NCBI GenBank assembly: GCA_002389905.1
Contig: DGRE01000030.1
Span: forward strand, 1 to 33,285
Direction: 5' to 3'
DNA from: Hungatella sp. UBA4396
GTDB lineage: Bacteria; Bacillota; Clostridia; Lachnospirales; Lachnospiraceae
DNA length: 33,285 nt
A model generated the notes under the pieces. It had not been told where the DNA came from. It saw nothing but the letters and a program-made list of their open reading frames with translations, and searched no databases. The position numbers and the translations under genes were made by a program. How positions within the stretch are numbered: position 1 is the first letter of the stretch; every line of letters begins with the position of its first letter. Positions 1-8,518 of the stretch are shown here, piece by piece.

Positions 1-27
1 GGTGTTGTGTCAATATTCAATTTTTCG

Positions 28-48
28 AAGCCCTCATATGATGGCTTT
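28..48 (+). terminator. Weak hairpin, possible terminator of a gene left of the window
   Basis: AAGCC pairs with GGCTT around an inner TCA/TGA pairing, with one mismatch. On the plus strand it is followed by a broken T tract (TTTGTTTG). On the minus strand, downstream of the DUF4491 gene, no U tract follows, so plus-strand function fits better. The signal is weak and could be chance. Confidence 0.25.
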
Positions 49-99
49 GTTTGCTATGCAATTAACTTTTTTCTAACCACTATCTCTATGTTTCAAACT

Positions 100-432
100 T
101 CATTCCTCCTCGTTTATCTTTTCGCCGCTTTCGGGGCGAAGCTCCTTATGTACTCTTTTTGGATTTGCAGGAAACCAGCCCTTTCGCACTCGTTCTGCCT
201 GTTCCTTTAATTCCCCGATAGACCACAGCATGGCAAAGCCCGTAACTGCAAAACTGCCGGACAAAATGGCGTTGGGAATAAAAAGAGAATACAGACAGAA
301 AATCACTCCTCCGACCAGAAACACCGGCCAGATTTTCCACGAAAAATAGTATTCGCATTTGATAACCACCGGATGAAACAGCCCAATAATTAAAAACGAC
401 ACAACACCAATGATAATTCCTGACCAGTACAT
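100..432 (-). CDS. DUF4491 family small membrane protein
   Basis: A 110-residue protein that I recognise as DUF4491 from its opening (MYWSGIIIGVVSFLIIGLFH) and the late motif LWSIGELKEQ...KGWFPANPKR. Three hydrophobic stretches (about residues 4-20, 32-50 and 54-70) suggest an inner-membrane protein, followed by a charged cytoplasmic tail. The function of the family is unknown. I chose the ATG at 432 because an AGGAGGG ribosome site lies 8 bases upstream; an in-frame TTG two codons earlier would be too close to that site. It sits alone, behind its own promoter and after the terminator of the GGDEF gene, so it is probably monocistronic. Family call fairly sure, role unknown. Confidence 0.8.
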   Translation of the reverse strand: MYWSGIIIGVVSFLIIGLFHPVVIKCEYYFSWKIWPVFLVGGVIFCLYSLFIPNAILSGSFAVTGFAMLWSIGELKEQAERVRKGWFPANPKRVHKELRPESGEKINEEE

Positions 433-482
433 GACCAAACCCTCCTTATAAGCGGATAATAAAATTTTATCCCTGCAATCTA

Positions 483-511
483 AATTTATCCTATTACTGG
501 CTCCATGTCAA
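483..511 (-). promoter_or_regulatory. Sigma-A promoter for the DUF4491 gene
   Basis: On the minus strand a perfect -35 TTGACA (506-511) is separated by 17 bases from -10 TAAATT (483-488). It lies between the GGDEF terminator and the DUF4491 start, leaving a leader of roughly 45 bases that ends in a strong AGGAGGG ribosome site. Confidence 0.65.
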
Positions 512-595
512 CAAATATTTCGACATATTAAACAAGCTTGTCCCAAATACTGCAATTTTCGAAACAAAACCCTATTTAATCCTACAACATTCTCC

Positions 596-624
596 AAAAT
601 AAAAAGACAGCCTCTGCTGTCTTT
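596..624 (-). terminator. Rho-independent terminator of the GGDEF gene
   Basis: On the minus strand a 9-bp perfect stem AAAGACAGC/GCTGTCTTT with a four-base loop is followed by TTTTTATTTT. The stem begins inside the stop codon of the GGDEF gene, so translation termination and transcription termination nearly coincide. Confidence 0.85.
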
Positions 625-1498
625 ATTGAAGCTTTGCCTTTTTTGCCTGATACATCTTCTCATCAGCCCGCCGGATTAAATCTGCGGCAGTCATGGGAGT
701 ATTCTTCATGGTTTCTATACCAAAGGAAATAGAAAGGCGGGTTTTATTAGCAAACCTTGCAAGGGATAACTCCTTAATCTCCTCTTGGATGCGCTTCACG
801 ATCTGACGGACCTGATCCTCATCCATATTTTTAAAGTTCAAGAGGAACTCATCCCCTCCATATCTGGCCGCCCAGGCATCCCCATAATCCATATGGCGGC
901 TGATTACCTCTCCTGCCGCCTTAATAGCCATATCTCCTGATTCATGGCCGTACAGGTCATTGATTTCCTTAAAGTTATCCATATCAATAAAGCAGACAGA
1001 CAGAGGCTCGTCAGCCAAAATCGCTCCTGCCACATCCACCGGCAGCCTCTCTTCTGAAAAACGCCGGTTATAAAGGGAAGTAAGAGGATCTTTGACAATA
1101 ATGTCATTGAGCTCCTTCACATAACGGGTCATCATCTCCCCGTCATTATAATTTCCAGAGCCTACAAGCATGGAATCTGTCGTATCTTTAAGCAATTCCA
1201 GCACAACCGGATGCCCGGAACAATCTATGGGAATTGCCGTAACGAGAAAGATCTTCTCCCCGCTTTTTTCCATTTTCATAAAGCTTTTTCCCTCGCTATG
1301 TGATCTTAAGGAAACACAGTTCTCACAGATCTTTCCGTTCCCCCAATAGTCATAGCATATTTCATCTATTCCAGCCAGGGAAGACCCCCGGCATTCCAAT
1401 ACTCTTTTATTCAGAGGATCAACCAGCCGCACTGAATCATGCACTTTTTCAAAAAAGTCCAGTTTATCCTTTATCTCTTCCAGTGAAATATATTTCAT
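623..1498 (-). CDS. Diguanylate cyclase with Cys-containing PAS-like sensor domain
   Basis: A 291-residue protein predicted to make cyclic-di-GMP from two GTP. The GGDEF domain covers about residues 130-291: DPLTSLYNRR (137-146), the metal-binding stretch FIDMDNFKEIND, and the intact active-site motif RYGGDEF (212-218). The RxxD inhibitory site that usually sits five residues before GGDEF is absent, so product inhibition through a canonical I-site is unlikely. Residues 1-125 look like a PAS-type sensor without membrane segments and carry Cys36, Cys48, Cys58 and Cys61, the last two as CENC. The protein is therefore probably soluble. Its ATG has a GGGG-type ribosome site about 9 bases upstream. 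It is monocistronic, with its own terminator. The enzymatic call is confident; the sensed signal is unknown. Confidence 0.88.
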   Translation of the reverse strand: MKYISLEEIKDKLDFFEKVHDSVRLVDPLNKRVLECRGSSLAGIDEICYDYWGNGKICENCVSLRSHSEGKSFMKMEKSGEKIFLVTAIPIDCSGHPVVLELLKDTTDSMLVGSGNYNDGEMMTRYVKELNDIIVKDPLTSLYNRRFSEERLPVDVAGAILADEPLSVCFIDMDNFKEINDLYGHESGDMAIKAAGEVISRHMDYGDAWAARYGGDEFLLNFKNMDEDQVRQIVKRIQEEIKELSLARFANKTRLSISFGIETMKNTPMTAADLIRRADEKMYQAKKAKLQ

Positions 1499-1585
1499 TT
1501 TTACCCCGCAATCTGACTTTCATCGTGATGTAAGTGTTTCATGTAGAATTTTATATTATCATAAACAAGCCAATTCTAACACAAA

Positions 1586-1614
1586 AGCCCTCAGGAAATG
1601 CCTGAGGGCTTTTT
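1586..1614 (-). terminator. Terminator of the tRNA pair
   Basis: A 10-bp perfect stem AGCCCTCAGG/CCTGAGGGCT with a 5-base loop lies immediately after the tRNA-Glu end on the minus strand and is followed by TTTTG. A run of T on the other side also allows plus-strand use. Confidence 0.8.
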
Positions 1615-1617
1615 AGA

Positions 1618-1689
1618 TGACCTATCCGGGAATCGAACCCGGGTTTCCGCCGTGAGAGGGCGGCGTCTTGACCGCTTGACCAATAGGCC
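1618..1689 (-). tRNA. tRNA-Glu (anticodon CTC)
   Basis: Read on the minus strand, the 7-bp acceptor stem GGCCTAT/ATAGGTC, a D arm containing GGTCAAGCGGTCAAGAC, an anticodon stem CCGCC/GGCGG with loop CTCTCAC (anticodon CTC, reads GAG) and a T arm with GGTTCGATTCC fold into a standard cloverleaf. The discriminator base is A and the CCA end is not encoded. It is the second gene of a two-tRNA transcript. Confidence 0.93.
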
Positions 1690-1693
1690 GGAA

Positions 1694-1767
1694 TCGAGGC
1701 GACAAGATTCGAACTTGCGGCCTCTGCGTCCCGAACGCAGCGCTCTACCAAACTGAGCCACGCCTCG
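1694..1767 (-). tRNA. tRNA-Pro (anticodon CGG)
   Basis: On the minus strand the acceptor stem CGAGGCG/CGCCTCG, anticodon stem CTGCG/CGCAG with loop TTCGGGA (anticodon CGG, reads CCG) and T loop GTTCGAATC form a full cloverleaf starting with the C1 usual for bacterial tRNA-Pro. CCA is not encoded. It precedes tRNA-Glu by four bases in the same transcript. Confidence 0.93.
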
Positions 1768-1779
1768 ATTACGTTAAGT

Positions 1780-1808
1780 AGTATAATATAATCCCGGCCT
1801 AAAGTCAA
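1780..1808 (-). promoter_or_regulatory. Promoter of the tRNA-Pro/tRNA-Glu transcript
   Basis: Minus strand: -35 TTGACT (1803-1808), 17-base spacer, -10 TATACT (1780-1785), with the start about 6-7 bases later and only a few bases before the tRNA-Pro 5' end. Near-consensus, as expected for stable RNA. Confidence 0.8.
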
Positions 1809-1843
1809 CCTTATTTTCAAATTTTTTTATTTTTGTAAATTAC

Positions 1844-1866
1844 CGGAAAAATTACTGCATTTTCCG
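1844..1866 (-). terminator. Hairpin after polC, possible weak terminator
   Basis: On the minus strand CGGAAAA/TTTTCCG pairs across a 9-base loop 15 bases after the polC stop. No uninterrupted U tract follows, so intrinsic termination is doubtful, and polC transcripts may run on toward the tRNA pair. Confidence 0.35.
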
Positions 1867-1880
1867 TCAATATTTTGCCA

Positions 1881-4800
1881 TTACCCCAGATCAAATATGG
1901 ACAACTGGTTGGATTCCGGCAGTTCTCCCAAAAGACCTAAGTCCCCCATTAAATCGCAGACTGTCTTACTGACCTTAGTACGATTTCTGAAGTCCTCTCT
2001 GGATAAAAACTTCCCATCCTTTCCTGCCTCCACCACCGCATCAGCCGCCTTTTCTCCCAGACCGTCAATGCTGCTTAAGGAAGGCATCAGCTTTCCGTCT
2101 ATGATCTGGAAATGTCTGGCCTTTGCCCGGTAAATGTCAATGGGCATGAACTCATATCCTCTGGCATACATCTCCTGTACGATTCTCATATCACGGAGAG
2201 TATCCAGCTCCTTTTTAGAAAGGGAATCCATCCTCTTTCTGTAATCTGCCAGATAATGCTCCAGCTTCTCACTGCCCAGGCACATCAGCTCATAGCTGAA
2301 GCCGCTGGCACGGATGCTGAAAAACGAGGCGTAATAGGCCAGTGGATAAAACACCTTACAGTAAGCAATACGCCAGGCCATCATAACATAGGCCGCCGCA
2401 TGGGCCTTAGGGAACATGTACTTGATCTTTTTACAGGACCAGATATACCAGTCCGGCACACCGTGGGCAGTCATTTCCTCCTCCCACTCCTTTTTCAGGC
2501 CCTTTCCCTTACGGACGCTCTCCATAATGGTAAAAGAAAGCCCTTCGTCCATCCCCTTTGAAATGAGATAGACCATAATATCATCTCTGGTACAGATAGC
2601 AGTCTGAATGGTGGCTTTCCCCTCCTGAATCAGGGTCTGGGCATTCCCCAGCCACACGTCCGTACCATGGGCAAGACCGGCAATCCGCACCAGATCAGAA
2701 AAGTATTTGGGCTGGGTATCAATTAACATCTGCATAGCAAAATCCGTACCAAACTCCGGAACCCCAAGAGCTCCCAGCTTACAGCCTCCAATATCCTCGG
2801 GACGAATTCCAAGGGCAGAAGTATCCTGAAACAGGGACATAACCTCCTGGCTGTCCAGCGGTATATCCTTAACTGGGTCAAAACCGATCAAATCCTGAAG
2901 CATACGGATCATGGTCGGATCGTCGTGTCCCAGAATGTCCAGCTTCAATAAGTTGTGGTCAATGGAATGGTAATCAAAATGAGTGGTCACCGTCATGGTA
3001 GTCATATCATTGGCAGGCCGCTGAACCGGGGTAAAGGAATAGATCTCCTCCCCGTGGGGAAGCACAATAATTCCTCCGGGATGCTGCCCCGTGGTTCTTC
3101 TCACCCCCACACACCCCTGGACAATCCGGTTGATCTCACAGTTTCTCTTTCTCACTCCATGCTCTTCATAATAGTTCTTCACATATCCAAAGGCAGTCTT
3201 ATCCGCCAGAGTACCGATGGTCCCCGCCCGGAAGGTCTGTCCCTTTCCGAAAATCACTTCTGTATAATCATGGGCCTTACTTTGATACTCACCGGAAAAG
3301 TTCAAGTCAATATCAGGCTCCTTATCTCCCTTAAAGCCCAAAAAGGTCTCAAAGGGGATATCAAATCCGTCCTTGGAAAGGGGACGTCCGCACACCGGAC
3401 AGATCTTATCCGGCATATCACAGCCTGCCATTCCGGAAAACTGCTTCACCTCTTCCGAGTCAAAGTCATAGTAGTGGCAGGAGGTGCAGTAATAATGAGG
3501 GCTTAAGGAATTTACCTCCGTAATTCCCGCCATATAAGCCACAAAGGAGGAGCCTACAGAACCTCGGGAACCTACCAGATAGCCGTCCTCAATGGACTTC
3601 CACACCAGTTTCTGCGCAATGATATACATAACCGCAAACCCGTTGGAAATAATGGAGTTCAGCTCCCTCTCCAGCCTTTCCGTAACAATGGTGGGCAGAT
3701 TCTCCCCATAAATGGCATAGGCCTTGTCATAGCAGATATTTCTTAAATCTTCATCGGAATTTTCAATGACAGGAGGACACTTATCCGGCCTCACCGGAGA
3801 GATTTTTTCACACATATCCGCAATCTTTCTGGTGTTTTTTATGACCACTTCCTCTGCTTTATTAGGGCCTAAATACTGAAACTCCTTCAGCATTTCCTCG
3901 GTAGTCCTTAAGTATAAGGGGGCCTGGTCGTCGGCATCCTTAAAGCCCTTTCCTGCCATAATGATTTTCCGGTATACTCCATCCTCAGGGTCTAAAAAGT
4001 GAACATCACAAGTGGCACAGACCGGCTTTCCAAATTCTTCTCCCAGGGTCACGATTTTTTTATTAATATCAATGATATCCTGTTCCGTCTTCACCACACT
4101 CTTTTCATCTCTCAGCATAAAAGCATTGTTGCCTAATGGCTGGATTTCCAGATAGTCGTAAAAATGAACCAGCTTTGCGATCTCCGCGTCAGAAACACCC
4201 CTCAGCAGGGCCTGATACAGCTCTCCCGCCTCACAGGCAGAGCCTATAATTAATCCCTCCCTATTCTGCTCCAGTACGCTTTTGGGGATTCTGGGCCTTC
4301 TGGCATAATAGTCGATGTGGGAGCAGGAAATCAAACGGTAGAGGTTCACCCTTCCCACGTCATTGGCCGCCAATATGATCACATGGTAAGTGGGGAGCTT
4401 TTTGATCATATCCGGCGTCATGGTGCTTAAGCCGTTCAACTCATCAAGAGTCTCCACTCCCCTCTCCCGGAGCATTTTCACAAATGCGGCAAATATTTCA
4501 GCCGTACATCCGGCATCGTCAACAGCCCTGTGATGGTTTTCCAGGGAGACGTGAAGTGCCTTTGCTACCGTATCCAGCTTAAACCGGTTTAAGTTAGGCA
4601 GAAGGAGCCTGGCTAAAGCCACTGTATCGATGACAGTCGGATGAAATGGCAGATGAAGCTGGGCCGCATTGTATGCAATAAAGCCTACATCAAAAGAAGC
4701 ATTGTGGGCCACCAGCACCGCATCACCGCAAAACTCCAGAAACTGAGGCAGGATCTCATTGATCTTGGGGTGAGGGAGAACCATATTGTCATTGATTCCC

Positions 4801-6362
4801 GTAAGCTTCTCGATTTCAAAGGGAATGGGGACATCGGGATTTACAAAGGTGCTGAACTTATCTCCAATCACCCCGTTGATCACCTTCACTGCCCCGATTT
4901 CGATAATCTTGTTCCTGGAAGAGCTGAATCCCGTGGTCTCAATATCAAATACCACATATGTATCGGAAAAGTTCTGGTTTCTGGAATTTTCTGCAAGCTG
5001 CTTTAAATCATCCACCAAATACCCTTCCACTCCGTAAATCAGCTTAAAGGGATCGTCCTTTTCCAGGGCATGACTGGCATCGGGAAAGGCCTGGACGCAG
5101 CCGTGGTCTGTGATGGCAAGGGCGGGCATCCCCCATTTCTTAGCTCTTTTCACAAGATCCTTGACCTCGGAAACCCCATCCATATCGCTCATCTTGGTAT
5201 GGCAGTGAAGCTCCACCCGTTTATTTAAGCTGTTGTCATTTCTCTTTCCTGTAAAATCTTCTGCTTTTTTGATTCCCACTACAGAACCCAGGGTCAGTTC
5301 CCCGTCAAACCGGTCAATGGTAGTAACACCCTTAAGCCGGATAAAGTTTCCCTTGACAGTAGCTGCCTTTAAGTCCTCAAGCTGTTCCTCTCTGGCAAAC
5401 ACCTTCACCGTAATGGTATCGGTAAAATCCGTCACATCAAAGATAATAATGGTCTTTCCGCTCCGCAGCTCTCTGCTGTCTGTCATTAATATCTTGCCCC
5501 GGATGACCACTTCTCCCATTTCGTCTACAATTTCTTCTATTTTAATAGGCTCTCCGTCAAAGTCCCTGCCGTATAACACATCTGGATTATCTGAGCGCCG
5601 GGAACTGAAGCCGCCCTTTTTAAAGTCCTTCCACTCCCGTTTCCCGGAAGCAAAGTCCTGCTTTTTCTCCCCTTCTTTTGCCTTGCTCCCTGCACCGGCA
5701 GGAGCCTTGGAATTGGCGGCAAAGGGAACCTCATCCGACTGCCCCGCTGCCGGAGCCTCCAGAGAAATATGGTCCTCCTTTATGACTGCCCGGCTTACGA
5801 TCTCCTCCACCTCACGCTGCATCTGAAGCTCCTTCTGCTTTGCAAGGGCATTTACCTTGGGCTCCACATATTCATACTTCACTTCTACTGGCAGGCCGCA
5901 TCTTTCATGGAAAATCTTCTCCATAACCCGTTTTAATTCTCCCGCTTTTTCACGGGTGACAATGGTGTCTTCCACAGTCATGGTAAGAAGGTCCGGTTCC
6001 GGAAACACGCACTCTGCCTTGCGGAAAATATTATACTCAATGATACTGTAATTTTTTAATTCTATCAAAAGGCTCTCCCGGTAAGCCTTTAAAAGCTTCT
6101 GGGGAGTATACTGGCCTGACAGATGAAATTTCTCTATTATCTTTATCGTAATATGCTTGGTGGGAAAAAGCTGATCCTTAATCCCCTTTTCCAGCCCGTA
6201 GATGTTCTGCTTGTGAATGAGTCTGGGGCTGATTATATAAATGCGAATAGAGCTTCTATCTCTGCCTAAAGTGACCTTTTCCACTTCCACCAGATTTAAA
6301 AGCTCCCGCAATTCCTCTGTAATATGTAATCCTGGAAAAACCTCCAAAAACTGTTTTGTCAT
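1881..6362 (-). CDS. polC: DNA polymerase III PolC-type alpha subunit
   Basis: A 1,493-residue Gram-positive replicative polymerase with built-in 3'-5' proofreading. Order: N-terminal PolC domain (1-200); a low-complexity Ala/Lys/Gly linker (about 200-260); an OB-fold region (about 280-365); the first half of a PHP domain with VELHCHTKMSDMDG (383-396); an inserted DEDD exonuclease starting YVVFDIETTGFS (469-480; Asp473, Glu475); the rest of PHP; a polymerase core with a CTSC...CPVC zinc site and the catalytic acidic motif PDIDLNFSGEYQ. It ends in NQLSIFDLG, whose QLSIF matches the sliding-clamp binding motif expected at the PolC C terminus. Full length for the family. An AGGTGA ribosome site precedes the ATG. 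It is the last gene of the pyrH operon, 11 bases after ispG. Confidence 0.98.
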   Translation of the reverse strand: MTKQFLEVFPGLHITEELRELLNLVEVEKVTLGRDRSSIRIYIISPRLIHKQNIYGLEKGIKDQLFPTKHITIKIIEKFHLSGQYTPQKLLKAYRESLLIELKNYSIIEYNIFRKAECVFPEPDLLTMTVEDTIVTREKAGELKRVMEKIFHERCGLPVEVKYEYVEPKVNALAKQKELQMQREVEEIVSRAVIKEDHISLEAPAAGQSDEVPFAANSKAPAGAGSKAKEGEKKQDFASGKREWKDFKKGGFSSRRSDNPDVLYGRDFDGEPIKIEEIVDEMGEVVIRGKILMTDSRELRSGKTIIIFDVTDFTDTITVKVFAREEQLEDLKAATVKGNFIRLKGVTTIDRFDGELTLGSVVGIKKAEDFTGKRNDNSLNKRVELHCHTKMSDMDGVSEVKDLVKRAKKWGMPALAITDHGCVQAFPDASHALEKDDPFKLIYGVEGYLVDDLKQLAENSRNQNFSDTYVVFDIETTGFSSSRNKIIEIGAVKVINGVIGDKFSTFVNPDVPIPFEIEKLTGINDNMVLPHPKINEILPQFLEFCGDAVLVAHNASFDVGFIAYNAAQLHLPFHPTVIDTVALARLLLPNLNRFKLDTVAKALHVSLENHHRAVDDAGCTAEIFAAFVKMLRERGVETLDELNGLSTMTPDMIKKLPTYHVIILAANDVGRVNLYRLISCSHIDYYARRPRIPKSVLEQNREGLIIGSACEAGELYQALLRGVSDAEIAKLVHFYDYLEIQPLGNNAFMLRDEKSVVKTEQDIIDINKKIVTLGEEFGKPVCATCDVHFLDPEDGVYRKIIMAGKGFKDADDQAPLYLRTTEEMLKEFQYLGPNKAEEVVIKNTRKIADMCEKISPVRPDKCPPVIENSDEDLRNICYDKAYAIYGENLPTIVTERLERELNSIISNGFAVMYIIAQKLVWKSIEDGYLVGSRGSVGSSFVAYMAGITEVNSLSPHYYCTSCHYYDFDSEEVKQFSGMAGCDMPDKICPVCGRPLSKDGFDIPFETFLGFKGDKEPDIDLNFSGEYQSKAHDYTEVIFGKGQTFRAGTIGTLADKTAFGYVKNYYEEHGVRKRNCEINRIVQGCVGVRRTTGQHPGGIIVLPHGEEIYSFTPVQRPANDMTTMTVTTHFDYHSIDHNLLKLDILGHDDPTMIRMLQDLIGFDPVKDIPLDSQEVMSLFQDTSALGIRPEDIGGCKLGALGVPEFGTDFAMQMLIDTQPKYFSDLVRIAGLAHGTDVWLGNAQTLIQEGKATIQTAICTRDDIMVYLISKGMDEGLSFTIMESVRKGKGLKKEWEEEMTAHGVPDWYIWSCKKIKYMFPKAHAAAYVMMAWRIAYCKVFYPLAYYASFFSIRASGFSYELMCLGSEKLEHYLADYRKRMDSLSKKELDTLRDMRIVQEMYARGYEFMPIDIYRAKARHFQIIDGKLMPSLSSIDGLGEKAADAVVEAGKDGKFLSREDFRNRTKVSKTVCDLMGDLGLLGELPESNQLSIFDLG

Positions 6363-6373
6363 TCCATCACCTG

Positions 6374-7426
6374 TTACATCTTCATAAGTTCTTCCTGCAG
6401 GGCACTCAATAACTGTTCCTCAGGAACCTTGCGTATAATTTCTCCTTTTTTCATGAGGAGCCCCTCTCCGATTCCTCCGGCAATTCCGATATCTGCCTCT
6501 CTGGCCTCTCCCGGTCCGTTGACCGCGCAGCCCATAACAGCCACCTTCACATCCAGATGGTCGAAACGGGAAACCATTTCCTCCACCTGGTTTGCCAGGG
6601 CTATGAGGTCAATTCTTGTTCTGCCGCAGGTGGGGCAGGAAACCACCTCCACACCGCCTTTTCTCAAGCCCAGGGTCTTTAAAATCAGTTTTCCTGCCTT
6701 GATCTCCTCCAAAGGATCTCCGGTTAAGGAAACACGGATGGTATCCCCGATTCCCTGATGGAGAATGATGCCAAGTCCCACGGAGGATTTGATGGTTCCG
6801 GAGGTCAAAGTGCCTGCTTCGGTAATTCCCACGTGAAGAGGGTAATCCGACCTGGCTGCAATCAGCTCATGGGCCTTGATGCACATGAGGACGTCAGAGG
6901 ACTTAATGCTGATCACTAGGTTTTCATATCCCAGTTCCTCGATCATCCGGACCTTATCCAGAGCGCTTTCCACAATTCCCTCTGCAGTCACCCCTCCGTA
7001 CTTTTCAAGAAGGTTCTTCTCCAGAGAGCCGCTGTTTACGCCCACACGGATGGGGATGTCATATTCCCTGGCCTTTTCCACCACTGCCCGAACCCTGTCA
7101 GGAGAGCCGATGTTGCCCGGATTGATCCGGATTTTATCTGCCCCGGATTCAATAGAGGCGATGGCAAGGCGGTAATCAAAATGAATGTCTGCCACCAAAG
7201 GAATGGTAATCTGCTTTTTAATTTCCTTTAAAGCCTCTGCCGCCTCCATATCGGGAACAGCCACCCGGATGATGTCACATCCGGCCTTTGCCAGGATGTT
7301 GATCTGCCTGACGGTAGCCTCCACATCCTGGGTCTTTGTATTGCACATAGACTGAATCAGCACCGGATTTCCTCCGCCGATCACCCGGTCTCCGATGCGG
7401 ATTGCCCTTGTATTCTGTCTGCTCAT
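6374..7426 (-). CDS. ispG: 4-hydroxy-3-methylbut-2-enyl diphosphate synthase (IspG/GcpE)
   Basis: A 350-residue [4Fe-4S] enzyme of the MEP isoprenoid pathway, converting MEcPP to HMBPP. Family signatures are clear: the opening VIGGGNPVLIQSMCNTKTQDV, TIM-barrel motifs such as DIHFDYRLA and KIRINPGNIG, and the C-terminal cluster region SCPTCGRTRIDL followed by GCAVNGPGEAREADIGIAGG, which supplies the cluster Cys residues. Length matches short bacterial IspG. The start has GGAGG 6 bases upstream. It lies between rseP and polC; together with dxr three genes away the operon encodes two steps of the same pathway. Confidence 0.97.
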   Translation of the reverse strand: MSRQNTRAIRIGDRVIGGGNPVLIQSMCNTKTQDVEATVRQINILAKAGCDIIRVAVPDMEAAEALKEIKKQITIPLVADIHFDYRLAIASIESGADKIRINPGNIGSPDRVRAVVEKAREYDIPIRVGVNSGSLEKNLLEKYGGVTAEGIVESALDKVRMIEELGYENLVISIKSSDVLMCIKAHELIAARSDYPLHVGITEAGTLTSGTIKSSVGLGIILHQGIGDTIRVSLTGDPLEEIKAGKLILKTLGLRKGGVEVVSCPTCGRTRIDLIALANQVEEMVSRFDHLDVKVAVMGCAVNGPGEAREADIGIAGGIGEGLLMKKGEIIRKVPEEQLLSALQEELMKM

Positions 7427-7458
7427 AGATTCCTCCGTTTTGCCTTTATGGGCATCTG

Positions 7459-8517
7459 TCAGGTAAACCTGCTGATATCGTTAAATACCACAAAAATCAT
7501 CAGTGCCATTAAAGCCGCCATGCTGATCATGTTCACCAGCCCCTCTTTTTCCGGGTCCATAGGCTTTCCTCTGACTGCTTCGATAATCAGGAACAACAGC
7601 CTTCCCCCGTCAAGAGCAGGAATAGGAAGCAGGTTCATGATTCCCAGGTTTGCGCTTAAAAGAATGCACATGCTGATTACATTCATAAAAGCCGCCATAA
7701 AGCTGACTGTAAGCCCTGCCTTGACTGAATCGTCAATCATGACCACAATTCCCACAGGACCGCTTAAGTCACCGACCCCTGCTTTTCCGGAAATAAGCAT
7801 TCCAAGGCTTTTGACTGTCAATTTTACATCATACTTCATTTCCAAAAATCCATATTTTATCAATCCTCCCAGAGATTTTACCTTCTGGTTTTCCGGAATA
7901 ATGGAAATGCCGATCAAATATTTTCCGCTCTCCGCAGAATACTCAGGAGTGACGGAAGATTTCAGGACTTCCTGACTCCCTGTTGAGGGATTCACTCTGG
8001 AAAATTCCACCAGATTCATTTTATCATCGGGCCTTAAAACCTTATAGAGAATGTATTCCCGGTACATGGACACATTTTCCCCGTTGATCTTAAGAAGTTT
8101 GTCTCCGGGGCGGATTCCTGCCTCATAGGCCGGGGAATCTTCTGCCACTTCCTTGATGTAGGTGGTGTCATATCCGCCAAGGCCCACCACCAGCATTGCC
8201 AGGAAAAAGGCCAGAATAAAGTTAAATACAGGGCCTGCCGCAATGACTGACATCCTGGCTGGAATGGATTTATTCTGAAAGGCCCGTTCATCAGGATTTT
8301 CTTCATCCTCTCCCAGCATCATACAGGAGCCGCCTAAGGGCAGCGCCTTAATGGAATAAGTAGTGTCTCCTCTCTTAAAGGAAAACAGCCTGGGACCCAT
8401 GCCGATGGAAAATTCCACCACTCCGATCCCATTTATTTTTGCAAACAAAAAATGTCCTAATTCGTGAATCAAAACAATCAGTCCGAATACCAGAATTGCT
8501 ACAATAATACTGGACAA
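7459..8517 (-). CDS. rseP: RseP/RasP-type site-2 membrane metalloprotease
   Basis: A 352-residue intramembrane zinc protease. The first membrane segment (1-25) contains HELGHF (18-23), the zinc and catalytic motif. A PDZ domain covers about residues 115-200 (GIRPGDKLLKINGENV). The last segments carry the second zinc motif region MNLLPIPALDGGRLLF. It probably cleaves anti-sigma factors or remnant signal peptides in the membrane. The likely start is TTG at 8517, one base after the dxr stop codon, preceded by AGGTGG; this gives the usual N terminus seen in the family, and no ATG fits better. Such a tight junction suggests translational coupling to dxr. Confidence 0.95.
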   Translation of the reverse strand: MSSIIVAILVFGLIVLIHELGHFLFAKINGIGVVEFSIGMGPRLFSFKRGDTTYSIKALPLGGSCMMLGEDEENPDERAFQNKSIPARMSVIAAGPVFNFILAFFLAMLVVGLGGYDTTYIKEVAEDSPAYEAGIRPGDKLLKINGENVSMYREYILYKVLRPDDKMNLVEFSRVNPSTGSQEVLKSSVTPEYSAESGKYLIGISIIPENQKVKSLGGLIKYGFLEMKYDVKLTVKSLGMLISGKAGVGDLSGPVGIVVMIDDSVKAGLTVSFMAAFMNVISMCILLSANLGIMNLLPIPALDGGRLLFLIIEAVRGKPMDPEKEGLVNMISMAALMALMIFVVFNDISRFT

Positions 8518-8518
8518 T

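Noticed and set aside
1551..1820. Open frame of 89 codons on the minus strand
   Set aside because: It runs straight through the tRNA-Pro and tRNA-Glu genes and the terminator; not a protein gene.
2955..3506. Plus-strand open frames inside polC, such as this 183-codon one, and the 197-codon one at 5233-5826
   Set aside because: Antisense shadows of polC with no ribosome sites or family features.
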